Under the pieces are notes generated by a model, which was not told where the DNA came from, did not search any database, and saw only the letters and a program-made list of their open reading frames with translations. Positions 1-6,738 of a stretch of 39,503 nt of DNA are shown piece by piece (the first letter of the stretch is position 1; each line of letters starts with the position of its first letter). Position numbers and translations under genes: made by a program. Source of the DNA: Fodinibius sp051746985 (GTDB lineage Bacteria > Bacteroidota > Rhodothermia > Balneolales > Balneolaceae). The DNA lies in assembly GCA_051746985.1 (NCBI GenBank), contig JBNJFP010000029.1, forward strand, positions 1 to 39,503. Reading direction: 5' to 3'.

Positions 1-99
<99 letters not shown>

Positions 100-160
100 G
101 AGTAAATAAGTTTACAGTTAAATGTTCAGAATCACATCGTAATTGTTTCTGCACTTGCTG

Positions 161-232
<72 letters not shown>

Positions 233-255
233 TTGTGCGTTCCCGCTTTGGGCTG

Positions 256-328
256 AGCGGGCGACCGGAGTCGAACCGGCAACATTCACCTTGGAAGGGT
301 GACACTCTACCAATTGAGTTACGCCCGC
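256..328 (-). tRNA. tRNA-Gly (anticodon TCC)
   Basis: A complete 73-nt cloverleaf on the minus strand: acceptor GCGGGCG/CGCCCGC, anticodon stem TCACC/GGTGA with loop CTTCCAA (anticodon TCC, glycine), T-arm GGTTCGACTCC, discriminator base T as expected for bacterial tRNA-Gly. CCA is not encoded. It lies 23 nt upstream of tRNA-Thr(GGT) in the tuf operon. Confidence 0.96.
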
Positions 329-334
329 TTAGTG

Positions 335-417
335 TGGGGGGAGTAGGATTCGAACCTACGAAGTCTCACGACAACAGATTTACAGTCTGCCCCAGTTGGC
401 CGCTTTGGTATCCCCCC
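335..417 (-). tRNA. tRNA-Tyr (anticodon GTA)
   Basis: An 83-nt class II tRNA on the minus strand with the long variable arm expected of bacterial tRNA-Tyr. The acceptor is GGGGGGA/TCCCCCC, the anticodon loop CTGTAAA (anticodon GTA, tyrosine), the T-arm GGTTCGAATCC, and the discriminator base A. It lies six bases upstream of tRNA-Gly in the same transcript. Confidence 0.96.
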
Positions 418-486
418 GCGCAAAAAACAATATGTCAATAAAATGCTTCGACCTTTTTTAAGTTAAAAGGCTTAACAAACCAAGTG

Positions 487-558
487 AGCCAGCGACCGGA
501 TTCGAACCGATGACCGGCTGTTTACAAGACAGCTGCTCTACCCCTGAGCTACGCTGGC
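487..558 (-). tRNA. tRNA-Thr (anticodon TGT)
   Basis: A 72-nt cloverleaf on the minus strand: acceptor GCCAGCG/CGCTGGC, anticodon stem GCTGT/ACAGC with loop CTTGTAA (anticodon TGT, threonine), T-arm GGTTCGAATCC. It is the first gene of the tRNA-tuf operon, about 70 nt downstream of the predicted promoter. With the GGT isoacceptor nearby, the operon reads two of the threonine codon sets. Confidence 0.96.
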
Positions 559-628
559 TTATCAAGCCTTATTACTTCTTGCCGAGCTGACGTTCCAATG
601 CAACAATCAGCCCTTGGCCGAAAGACTC

Positions 629-660
629 CAAAACTAAGTACAGTTTTCATTTTTGTCAAC
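629..660 (-). promoter_or_regulatory. Bacteroidota-type promoter of the tRNA-tuf operon
   Basis: On the minus strand GTTG (660-657) is followed after exactly 20 bases by TAGTTTTG (636-629). This matches the TTTG-N19/20-TAnnTTTG consensus known for the Bacteroidota primary sigma factor. It points into tRNA-Thr(TGT). TTGACA also occurs here, but no -10 hexamer lies at 16-18 bases, so the Bacteroidota reading fits better. Confidence 0.7.
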
Positions 661-721
661 ACTAAATCAACAAATAAAACCTTTTTTATATCTATTCATC
701 AAAATTGTTTAAATCTCTCTT

Positions 722-1342
722 TTACTTCCTGTAATAGTGCAATACTACTCTAATTAGGATGAAAATACAGATCCCTGCCAAAACGATTTTCCCATAAACC
801 GATAAATATTCTCCAATAAGTCTCCAATTCTCGTGCACAACCCAGCCAAAGCCGAGCAAAATTGCGTTCCATAAAAGCGAGCTTATTGTTGAATAAATTA
901 TTGTGCTGCTTATCCGGGTATGACTTAAACCCGCAGTAATTGAAATCACTGACCGTGTTCCAGCCAAAAATCGATTTGCAAGCACCACTCCCATTCCCCA
1001 CCGCTGCATCCAAGACCGCACCTTATTGATATATTTGAGTGGAATAAACTTGAGTAACCAAAATTGTTTTTTCTTCTGTTCAATTAACGTACCCCATCTG
1101 CTGCCGATCCAATACATGCTCATAAAACCGATAACCGAAGCAATAGTAGTTAGAATCAACACGGGCATAAACCCTATTACTGATTCTGCTGCAAGGTATC
1201 CACCAAAAGCAACCAGCACATCGCCAGGAATTGGAGGAACAATATTTTCAACATAAGCCACTGCAAAAAACACCAAATAGATACTTGTCGGAGGCAGCGT
1301 ATTTATTAACTGTACAACTTCTTGAATAAATTGTTCAACCAT
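722..1342 (-). CDS. DedA-family inner-membrane protein
   Basis: A 206-residue polytopic protein of the DedA/SNARE-associated family. Family members are linked to membrane phospholipid and undecaprenyl-phosphate recycling, to proton-motive-force upkeep and to drug tolerance; the substrate of this one is unknown. Both hallmark motifs are visible: ENIVPPIPGD at residues 32-41 in the first re-entrant region, and NRFLAGTRSVISITAGLS at 123-140 with the conserved Arg residues. Several hydrophobic helices flank them, including two near the C-terminus. It starts two bases after the ispF stop and is therefore the distal gene of the queA-ispD-ispF-dedA operon. The family call is sure; the function is not. 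Confidence 0.92.
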   Translation of the reverse strand: MVEQFIQEVVQLINTLPPTSIYLVFFAVAYVENIVPPIPGDVLVAFGGYLAAESVIGFMPVLILTTIASVIGFMSMYWIGSRWGTLIEQKKKQFWLLKFIPLKYINKVRSWMQRWGMGVVLANRFLAGTRSVISITAGLSHTRISSTIIYSTISSLLWNAILLGFGWVVHENWRLIGEYLSVYGKIVLAGICIFILIRVVLHYYRK

Positions 1343-1344
1343 AG

Positions 1345-1818
1345 CTACCTCTCTGACAACAAGATGACCGAGCGAGCTGAAATGCCCTTTTCTTCTCCTT
1401 CAAACCCCATCTTCTCTGAGGTTGTTGCTTTTAAAGACACCCTGCCAATACCTATCTCAAGGTCCTTTGCTATTACCTTTCGCATTTCTTTAATATGAGG
1501 AGCTAACTTGGGACGTTCGGCAACAATCGTAGCGTCCAGGTTCCCCACTTCATATCCCTGTTCTTGAATCAATAGCAAAACCTTACGCAAAAGCTTTCTG
1601 CTATCAATATTTTTGAACTCCTTTGAGGTATCCGGGAAATGTTGGCCAATATCTCCCAGTGCACAAGCTCCAAGCATGGCATCGGTAATAGCGTGTAACA
1701 AGACATCCGCATCGGAGTGACCTGCAAGGCTTTTTTCAAAAGGGATTTCCACACCACCAAGAACAAGCGGTCCCCCCTTCTCAAATCGGTGTACATCATA
1801 TCCGTAACCAATGCGCAT
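1345..1818 (-). CDS. ispF: 2-C-methyl-D-erythritol 2,4-cyclodiphosphate synthase
   Basis: IspF closes CDP-methylerythritol 2-phosphate into methylerythritol cyclodiphosphate with loss of CMP, the fifth step of the MEP isoprenoid route, in the cytosol. The 157-residue length is normal. The metal site is complete: D8 and H10 in GYDVHRF and H42 in AGHSDADVLLHA. The C-terminal KATTSEKMGFEGEEKGI block is the CDP-binding signature. The gene lies two bases after ispD. The two genes are separate reading frames, unlike the fused IspDF of some proteobacteria. ispH of the same pathway is also in this window, at 27559. Confidence 0.97.
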   Translation of the reverse strand: MRIGYGYDVHRFEKGGPLVLGGVEIPFEKSLAGHSDADVLLHAITDAMLGACALGDIGQHFPDTSKEFKNIDSRKLLRKVLLLIQEQGYEVGNLDATIVAERPKLAPHIKEMRKVIAKDLEIGIGRVSLKATTSEKMGFEGEEKGISARSVILLSER

Positions 1819-1820
1819 AA

Positions 1821-2513
1821 TTACTGATGAGATTCTTTTATTAAAAGTTCTGCGAGCTGTAGATCCAACGGATACGTAATCTTAAAATTAGATCGATCTC
1901 CCTGAACCATTTTTACTTTCTCTCCCAATCGCTCAACTAATGAGGAATCATCTGTACCAATATAATTTTCCTTTCTTGCACTTTCATACGCCTCATGCAA
2001 TAAAGATCGTTGAAAAACCTGGGGCGTCTGGGTTTGCCACAAATATTTTCGGGGAGGTGTTTCCTGAACAACATTATCCTCATCAATACGCTTAATCGTG
2101 TCTTTAGCTGGCACTCCTAATACTGCTGCACCGTATCGGGCTGCTTGACTACAGCACTCTTCTACATATTGAAGCTTCACAAATGGTCGCACTGCATCAT
2201 GCACAATCACCAAATCAACGGTTGAAACCTTATTTAAAGCTTTGAAAATTGAATCTTGTCGGGTTTCACCGCCCTCTAAACATCGTCCCTCGACCGAATT
2301 GGGCAAAATGTTCGCGAGCATATTCTGGGCTTTATCAACATAGGCCTCTGAAGTAGCAATAATAACTTGCTGTAAGCCCTCAAGACCCAAAAATCGACGA
2401 ATGGTATGCTCAATAATACTACCATCACCGAGCTGCAAATATGGCTTGGGAGTTTCTTTCTGCATGCGGCTACCTATGCCCGCGGCAGGTATGATAAGTG
2501 CTTTGGAAGTCAC
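1821..2513 (-). CDS. ispD: 2-C-methyl-D-erythritol 4-phosphate cytidylyltransferase
   Basis: IspD joins CTP and methylerythritol 4-phosphate to give CDP-methylerythritol, step three of the MEP pathway. The 230-residue protein has the nucleotidyltransferase P-loop-like motif AAGIGSRM at residues 10-17, followed by E20 and K23, and the VIVHDAVRPFV block (H105, D106, R109) that binds metal and substrate. GVPAKDTIKR further on is also typical. The start codon is GTG, three bases beyond the queA stop, and no better ATG lies nearby. It shares a transcript with queA and ispF. Confidence 0.96.
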   Translation of the reverse strand: MTSKALIIPAAGIGSRMQKETPKPYLQLGDGSIIEHTIRRFLGLEGLQQVIIATSEAYVDKAQNMLANILPNSVEGRCLEGGETRQDSIFKALNKVSTVDLVIVHDAVRPFVKLQYVEECCSQAARYGAAVLGVPAKDTIKRIDEDNVVQETPPRKYLWQTQTPQVFQRSLLHEAYESARKENYIGTDDSSLVERLGEKVKMVQGDRSNFKITYPLDLQLAELLIKESHQ

Positions 2514-2516
2514 TGT

Positions 2517-3563
2517 TTAGAGTATCAGTATTGAGTCACCAAAAGCAAAGAAACGATAATCATTCTCCTGAGCTTCCTCATAGGCTTCCATCAGAAAATC
2601 GTAACCGGCAAATGCTGCGCCCAACATTAGCATTGTTGACTCGGGTCGGTGGAAGTTTGTAATTACGCCTTCAGTGATTTTAAAATCATACGGCGGAAAA
2701 ATAAATTTATCGGTCCAACCGGTACCTGGCTTGGAAATTCCACTGGCAGTAATACTGGTTTCTATGGTACGAACGGAGGTCGTACCACAAGCAACCACTT
2801 TGCGATCTTTATCCGCCAGCGCTTCATTAATTTTTGCGGAGGTCTCCTCAGAAATATAATAATTTTCAGAGTCGGTACGATGCTTTGTCAAATCCTCTAC
2901 TTCACATGGGCGAAAGGTACCCCAACCAATGTGCATCGTGATAGGCAGCATCTCAACGCCTTTATCTGTGAGTTTCTCGACCAGCTCATCCGTAAAATGC
3001 ATAGCAGCAAAAGGTGCGGCCACCGAGCCCCGCTCTTTGGCAAAGATCGTCTGATACTGCTCTTTATCTTCTTCACGAGCTTCGCGCTCGATATAGGGCG
3101 GCAATGGCATTTCGCCAATGTTGTCCAAAATATTGTAGAGCTCTTCGTTAGATCCTTCAAAAAGGAATCGAATAGTCCGCCCGCGTGAAGTCGTATTATC
3201 GATAACCTCGGCCATCAAATTGGGACCAAAATATAATTTGTTACCAATCCGGATTTTTCGTGCGGGTTCTACCAACACATCCCACAACATATTTTCAGGC
3301 ACTAACTCCCGAAGCAAAAATACTTCGATATCAGCATCAGTCTTCTCTTTTTTTCCCTTCAACCGCGCCGGAAAAACTTTAGTATCGTTATAAATTAATA
3401 CATCTCCCTCATCTAAATATTTGTGAATATCCGCGAATGTCTCATGTTTGATGGATTTATCCTCCCGATTTAGAACCATCAACTTGGCAGCATCACGAGG
3501 CTGTACAGGTTCGTCGGGAACATTAAAATCTTCAGTCTCAAATTTAAAATCGGTAAGTTTCAT
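2517..3563 (-). CDS. queA: S-adenosylmethionine:tRNA ribosyltransferase-isomerase
   Basis: QueA transfers and rearranges the ribosyl group of SAM onto preQ1 in tRNA, giving epoxyqueuosine at position 34 of Asp, Asn, His and Tyr tRNAs. The 348-residue length is standard. Family landmarks are DVLIYNDTKVFPARLKG near residue 55, the PLPPYIER block near 155, HIGWGTFRPCEVED near 210, and the C-terminal FHRPESTMLMLGAAFAGYD. It is the first gene of the operon, 63 bases from a near-perfect promoter. No preQ1 riboswitch is evident in the short leader. The link to isoprenoid genes is probably only transcriptional. Confidence 0.97.
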   Translation of the reverse strand: MKLTDFKFETEDFNVPDEPVQPRDAAKLMVLNREDKSIKHETFADIHKYLDEGDVLIYNDTKVFPARLKGKKEKTDADIEVFLLRELVPENMLWDVLVEPARKIRIGNKLYFGPNLMAEVIDNTTSRGRTIRFLFEGSNEELYNILDNIGEMPLPPYIEREAREEDKEQYQTIFAKERGSVAAPFAAMHFTDELVEKLTDKGVEMLPITMHIGWGTFRPCEVEDLTKHRTDSENYYISEETSAKINEALADKDRKVVACGTTSVRTIETSITASGISKPGTGWTDKFIFPPYDFKITEGVITNFHRPESTMLMLGAAFAGYDFLMEAYEEAQENDYRFFAFGDSILIL

Positions 3564-3626
3564 TATCGAACTATGGGCTTTTATTTGTTTGGCTTATCCG
3601 GTATTTTAGTCAGATTCAAAGCGTTC

Positions 3627-3658
3627 CAAATATACTCTATTTTAGCCCGCAGGACAAA
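3627..3658 (-). promoter_or_regulatory. Promoter of queA-ispD-ispF-dedA
   Basis: On the minus strand TTTG (3658-3655), exactly 20 bases, then TATATTTG (3634-3627): a full match to the Bacteroidota TTTG-N20-TAnnTTTG consensus. The leader to the queA ATG would be about 55-60 nt. Confidence 0.8.
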
Positions 3659-3667
3659 TGCCAATAT

Positions 3668-3715
3668 TTGGATAAGGAGGGATGCCTGAGTGGTCGAATA
3701 CCTCCACTTGGATAA
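3668..3715. repeat. 8-bp direct repeat TTGGATAA flanking the tRNA-Ser-like 5' piece
   Basis: TTGGATAA occurs at 3668-3675 and again at 3708-3715. The two copies exactly bracket the 32-base segment that begins with the tRNA-Ser 5' end. The arrangement resembles a short target-site duplication, but eight bases can also recur by chance. Confidence 0.5.
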
Positions 3716-3770
3716 ACCTTCCTTTCTTTTTGTAAGGGTTTAAACTGCTTGAAAAACCGCACATCCTACA
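3676..3770 (+). pseudogene. Degenerate or truncated tRNA-Ser-like sequence
   Basis: The first 23 bases (3676-3698) are what one expects at the 5' end of a bacterial tRNA-Ser: acceptor strand GGAGGGA, TG, then CCTGAGTGGTCGAA of a serine D-arm. A GGA triplet (a serine anticodon) sits at 3710-3712 near the expected place. The rest does not fold: the D-stem lacks its AGG partner, no anticodon stem forms, no GGTTCGAATCC T-arm is present, and no TCCCTCC acceptor partner is found. Alternative hairpins are possible (AGTGG/CCACT and TAAACC/GGTTTA). I read it as a remnant rather than a working tRNA; a small RNA gene is the alternative. The 306-base gap around it holds otherwise only the queA promoter. 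Confidence 0.45.
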
Positions 3771-3869
3771 ACCGAAAACTCTTTATTCTAAACTGTCACT
3801 TTATTATACTTTATTAATTACAGAAGCGTTATCTTAGCTGTTACAAACAAAATTAATTGGTGCTCTCTT

Positions 3870-4403
3870 ATGAAGAAAAAAACAGCATTCTCAATAACGG
3901 TAGGTTTATTCATTTTATTTTTTGCAGGAATTAGTTCCGTATCCTATGGCCAACTCAGAGAACAGCTAAATAAAAGTTCCGACTTTATGGGCCCTATTAT
4001 CAAACAGGGAGAACCGAGTAAGGGAGCAAACTTGGGTAACCTTTTCAATATGGAAATGGATCATTCCTACTCAATGATGTTCTCCAGCTTCGGGGGACAA
4101 TTCCAGAACATGAATGCTTATACTAATACTATGCGGTTTTTCTTTTCTGAGGATCTAACCGGACGCGTTGATCTATCTGTTCTGCATTCACCTTTTGGCA
4201 ATAGCTTGATGCCAAATTCAAATAGCAACAACATGGATATGGAATTCTTAATCAGTAATGCAGAACTAAATTATCAAATTAACGACCGCAGCAATATCCG
4301 TATCCAATTCCAGCAGGTACCCAGTGGATACGGGATGAACCCTTGGTCGTCTGGCATGAACCGAGGACCATTCGCTTCGCCATTTCATGATCGTAATTTT
4401 TGA
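3870..4403 (+). CDS. Secreted protein of unknown function, Met/Asn/Ser-rich
   Basis: A 177-residue protein that I do not recognise. It begins with a clear Sec signal peptide: MKKKT, a hydrophobic core to about residue 23, and a likely cut after SYG near residue 27. The mature part is rich in Met, Asn, Ser, Phe and Gly, has no cysteine, and holds amphipathic stretches such as MRFFFSEDLTGRVDLSVLHS and NAELNYQINDRSNIRIQFQ. The alternating pattern would suit beta strands, perhaps a small barrel or envelope beta-sandwich. The start ATG follows an AT-rich leader with no good Shine-Dalgarno. It is 21 bases before the LytR_C gene and may be cotranscribed. An envelope role is inferred only from the signal peptide. 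Confidence 0.8.
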   Translation: MKKKTAFSITVGLFILFFAGISSVSYGQLREQLNKSSDFMGPIIKQGEPSKGANLGNLFNMEMDHSYSMMFSSFGGQFQNMNAYTNTMRFFFSEDLTGRVDLSVLHSPFGNSLMPNSNSNNMDMEFLISNAELNYQINDRSNIRIQFQQVPSGYGMNPWSSGMNRGPFASPFHDRNF

Positions 4404-4424
4404 CACGCAACAAGAAGTTAGTTA

Positions 4425-4877
4425 ATGGCATCAAACAATAGCGAAACAAACTCATTTATTCTCAACGCTTCTATTGGCTTTCTAAGTCTTTTGCTGGTCC
4501 TGCTCATTTTTGGTTTGTTTACACGCATCATTTATCCACGAATAGAAAACCAGCGCACCTCCAGCAATCCCGAACTTATTGGAAACATAATTCAGCTTGA
4601 GGTATTAAATGGATGTGGTGTTCCCGGACTGGCCAACAACTTCACTTCCACTCTGCGCCAAAACGGTTTTGATGTTGTGGAGACGGGCAATTTCAAAAAC
4701 TTTGACATGCAAAACACTGTAGTAATTGCGCGCACCTTCGATACCGAAAATGCCCTGCGTGTAGCCGATGCCCTTGGCATTAATGAAGAAAACGTTTTTG
4801 TAGAGGCCTCAGAGGACTTTTACCTGGATGCTACCGTCGTTATCGGGTCGGATTACGAATCTCTAAACTTGAATTAA
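4425..4877 (+). CDS. Membrane-anchored LytR C-terminal (LytR_C) domain protein
   Basis: A 150-residue protein with one transmembrane helix (about residues 13-35) and an exported LytR_C domain (about 52-145). The domain shows the usual IQLEVLNGCGVPGLA opening, then FTSTLRQNGFDVVETGNF, and ends with DATVVIGSDY. LytR_C normally sits at the end of LytR-CpsA-Psr cell-wall ligases. Here the catalytic LCP domain is absent, so ligase activity is not expected and an envelope-binding or regulatory role is the best inference. The gene is eight bases upstream of rsfS, the place where a full LCP gene stands in many bacteria. Confidence 0.85.
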   Translation: MASNNSETNSFILNASIGFLSLLLVLLIFGLFTRIIYPRIENQRTSSNPELIGNIIQLEVLNGCGVPGLANNFTSTLRQNGFDVVETGNFKNFDMQNTVVIARTFDTENALRVADALGINEENVFVEASEDFYLDATVVIGSDYESLNLN

Positions 4878-4885
4878 CTTACTAT

Positions 4886-5299
4886 ATGACAAATACTTCT
4901 ACCCAAGAAAACCAACAGTTTACCAGTGCCAACGAACAGAAAACGGTTGATTCCGATAAGCTTATTGAAGTCATTGGCGAAGCCCTGTTGGATCGTAAAG
5001 CAGAGGATATCATCGTTTTAGATGTACATGAACTTACCACGCTGGCCGACAAATTCGTGATTTGTCATGCGAGCACTGATGTGCAAATTAAAGCCATTGC
5101 AGATAATGTAAATAAAGAAACCCGCGAGCAGCTAAACGAAAAAGCATGGAAAGAAGAGGGACGAGAAACCCGCCGTTGGGTTATCCTCGATTACGTCAAC
5201 GTTGTAGTTCATATTTTTAAAAAGGAATTGCGGGAGTATTATGCCCTCGAACGCATGTGGAATGATGCCCCGGTTAAAAAAATTGAAGACACCCAGTAA
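4886..5299 (+). CDS. rsfS: Ribosomal silencing factor RsfS
   Basis: RsfS (YbeB/iojap family) binds ribosomal protein uL14 on the 50S subunit and blocks joining with 30S, lowering translation in starvation. The 137-residue protein has about 22 extra residues at its N-terminus and then the conserved core: ALLDRKAEDIIVLDVHEL, TLADKFVICHASTDVQIKAI, a WVILDYVNVVVHIF segment and the ending REYYALERMWNDAP. All are family signatures. The last 38 or so bases overlap the next gene in another frame. It probably shares a transcript with the LytR_C gene. Confidence 0.95.
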   Translation: MTNTSTQENQQFTSANEQKTVDSDKLIEVIGEALLDRKAEDIIVLDVHELTTLADKFVICHASTDVQIKAIADNVNKETREQLNEKAWKEEGRETRRWVILDYVNVVVHIFKKELREYYALERMWNDAPVKKIEDTQ

Positions 5300-5717
5300 A
5301 TTGCGACTAATTGCCTGCACGCTGTTGACCTTTATTTTTGCTATCGGATGCGCCTCATCACAAAACAGTAACAAATCCGAATCGTACGAAAACCTCGTTT
5401 CTATTGAAAAACCGGACGAAGGTGAACCCTCCCAGCCGTCTAAAGTATATATCGATTCGGTTAAAAAAATTACTGACAACGACACCCAGGCCCTGCTCAT
5501 AAGCGGCACCTTTCCTGATGCCTGTACCAAAATCCGGAGCGTATCCCACCACACCCAAAACGACTCTTTGCATTTGGATATTGAAGCGTGGCGCAATCCC
5601 GAAAAAATGTGCGCGCAGGTGCTAACCCCCTTCTCCTATATCTATAATCGACTGTCGGATGACGAACTATCCTCCTATGACAACGTTACCATCAACAATA
5701 CAGCCTACAATTTTTAA
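5262..5717 (+). CDS. Small lipoprotein of unknown function overlapping rsfS
   Basis: About 151 residues with a basic N-terminus (PRLKKLKTPSKLR), a hydrophobic stretch and a lipobox-like FAIGC-ASS, which predict a type II signal peptide and a lipid-anchored Cys (residue 30 from this start). The mature part contains a block TFPDACTKIRSVSHHTQNDS and later PEKMCAQVLTPF, with two conserved-looking cysteines; it resembles a small beta domain but I cannot name a family. The reading frame is open from an ATG at 5241; I prefer 5262 (or 5265) because it gives a normal signal peptide, whereas 5241 has a GGGAG site before it. Either start lies inside rsfS, so translation is probably coupled. Confidence 0.75.
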   Translation: MMPRLKKLKTPSKLRLIACTLLTFIFAIGCASSQNSNKSESYENLVSIEKPDEGEPSQPSKVYIDSVKKITDNDTQALLISGTFPDACTKIRSVSHHTQNDSLHLDIEAWRNPEKMCAQVLTPFSYIYNRLSDDELSSYDNVTINNTAYNF

Positions 5718-5723
5718 GTATTT

Positions 5724-6698
5724 ATGGCACCACGGGTCCTTATTACAGAACCAATCATTCCATCGGTAATCGAAAAACTGCAAACCCATTTTGATGTTGT
5801 CGTTGGAGAGCGTGGAGTTTATAACGAAGAACAGCCGCTGATCCGTGATATTCCAGAATATGATGCGCTGTTGCCCATGCTTTCGAACCCCATTACTGAG
5901 GATGTCATTGCCGCGGGTAAGAATCTAAAAATTATCGCAAACCACGCCGTGGGGTATAACAATATCAATATTAAAGCTGCCCGCAAACGCAATGTGGCAG
6001 TTGCCAACACCCCGGGAGTGCTCACCGATTCATGTGCAGAGTTTACCATCGGCCTAATGCTGGCGGTATCGCGCCGTTTTTTTGAGGCACAAGAATATTT
6101 ACTGGATGGCAAGTTCAATGACTGGGAACCACTTGGGTTTTTAGGAAAGGAGTTACAGGACAGCACCTTGGGAATTATCGGCATGGGACGCATTGGCACC
6201 GGGGTTGCGCGTCGGGCGAAGGCTCTGGGGATGCAGGTTATCTATCACAATCGAAGCCGAGTGGATAAACAGAAAGAAACCGAATTAGAAGCGACCTACT
6301 TTTCCAGCGTCGAAAAACTGGTTTCCCAAAGTGACGTCATTAGCCTGCATTGCCCACTTACGGATGAAACCCATCATCTTATTGATCAACAGATGCTTTC
6401 ATTAATGAGCGCCGATACCATTTTAATTAACACCTCTCGCGGGCCGGTGGTTGATGAGGCAGCACTTGCCCAGGCATTACATGATGGCACTATCGGGGGT
6501 GCAGGACTCGATGTGTTTGAAAATGAGCCGGAACTGCATCCCAAATTGCACACGGCACCAAATTGTGTACTTACCCCTCACATTGCCAGTGCCAGCTATC
6601 AAACACGTGAAGCAATTGGCATGCTTGCCGCAAACGCCATCATTGGGATTTTAAAGGATACTCCAAAATCTAACATTCCGAACTTGATTCAGGCTTAA
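5724..6698 (+). CDS. D-isomer-specific 2-hydroxyacid dehydrogenase (glyoxylate/hydroxypyruvate reductase type)
   Basis: A 324-residue NAD(P)-dependent dehydrogenase of the D-2-hydroxyacid family, cytosolic. The nucleotide-binding loop is GMGRIG at residues 153-158, followed by NRSR (176-179), in which the arginine pair suggests NADPH rather than NADH. The catalytic triad is intact: R239 in NTSRGPVVDE, E268 in DVFENEP and H286 in LTPHIASA. The sequence suits the glyoxylate/hydroxypyruvate reductase (GhrB/GRHPR) branch best; exact substrate cannot be told from sequence. It starts six bases after the lipoprotein stop and so likely belongs to the same transcript. Confidence 0.92.
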   Translation: MAPRVLITEPIIPSVIEKLQTHFDVVVGERGVYNEEQPLIRDIPEYDALLPMLSNPITEDVIAAGKNLKIIANHAVGYNNINIKAARKRNVAVANTPGVLTDSCAEFTIGLMLAVSRRFFEAQEYLLDGKFNDWEPLGFLGKELQDSTLGIIGMGRIGTGVARRAKALGMQVIYHNRSRVDKQKETELEATYFSSVEKLVSQSDVISLHCPLTDETHHLIDQQMLSLMSADTILINTSRGPVVDEAALAQALHDGTIGGAGLDVFENEPELHPKLHTAPNCVLTPHIASASYQTREAIGMLAANAIIGILKDTPKSNIPNLIQA

Positions 6699-6738
6699 TT
6701 TCGGTTCATATTCATTAATCAATGAACCGTTGACGACC

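Noticed and set aside
235..441. Open frame on the plus strand across the tRNA cluster
   Set aside because: It runs antisense through tRNA-Gly and tRNA-Tyr; the tRNA folds explain the sequence.
1345..2513. IspD-IspF fusion broken by a frameshift
   Set aside because: Each gene has its own normal start, stop and full length with two bases between; they are simply adjacent.
2649..3188. 179-codon plus-strand frame inside queA
   Set aside because: Antisense to a full, well-conserved queA.
3564..3626. preQ1 riboswitch in the queA leader
   Set aside because: The leader is under 60 bases and shows neither the aptamer hairpin nor the A-rich tail motif.
6730..6738. TTG start for the large kinase, three codons upstream
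   Set aside because: ATG at 6739 gives a normal N-terminus before the first helix and needs no rare start; neither has a good ribosome site.
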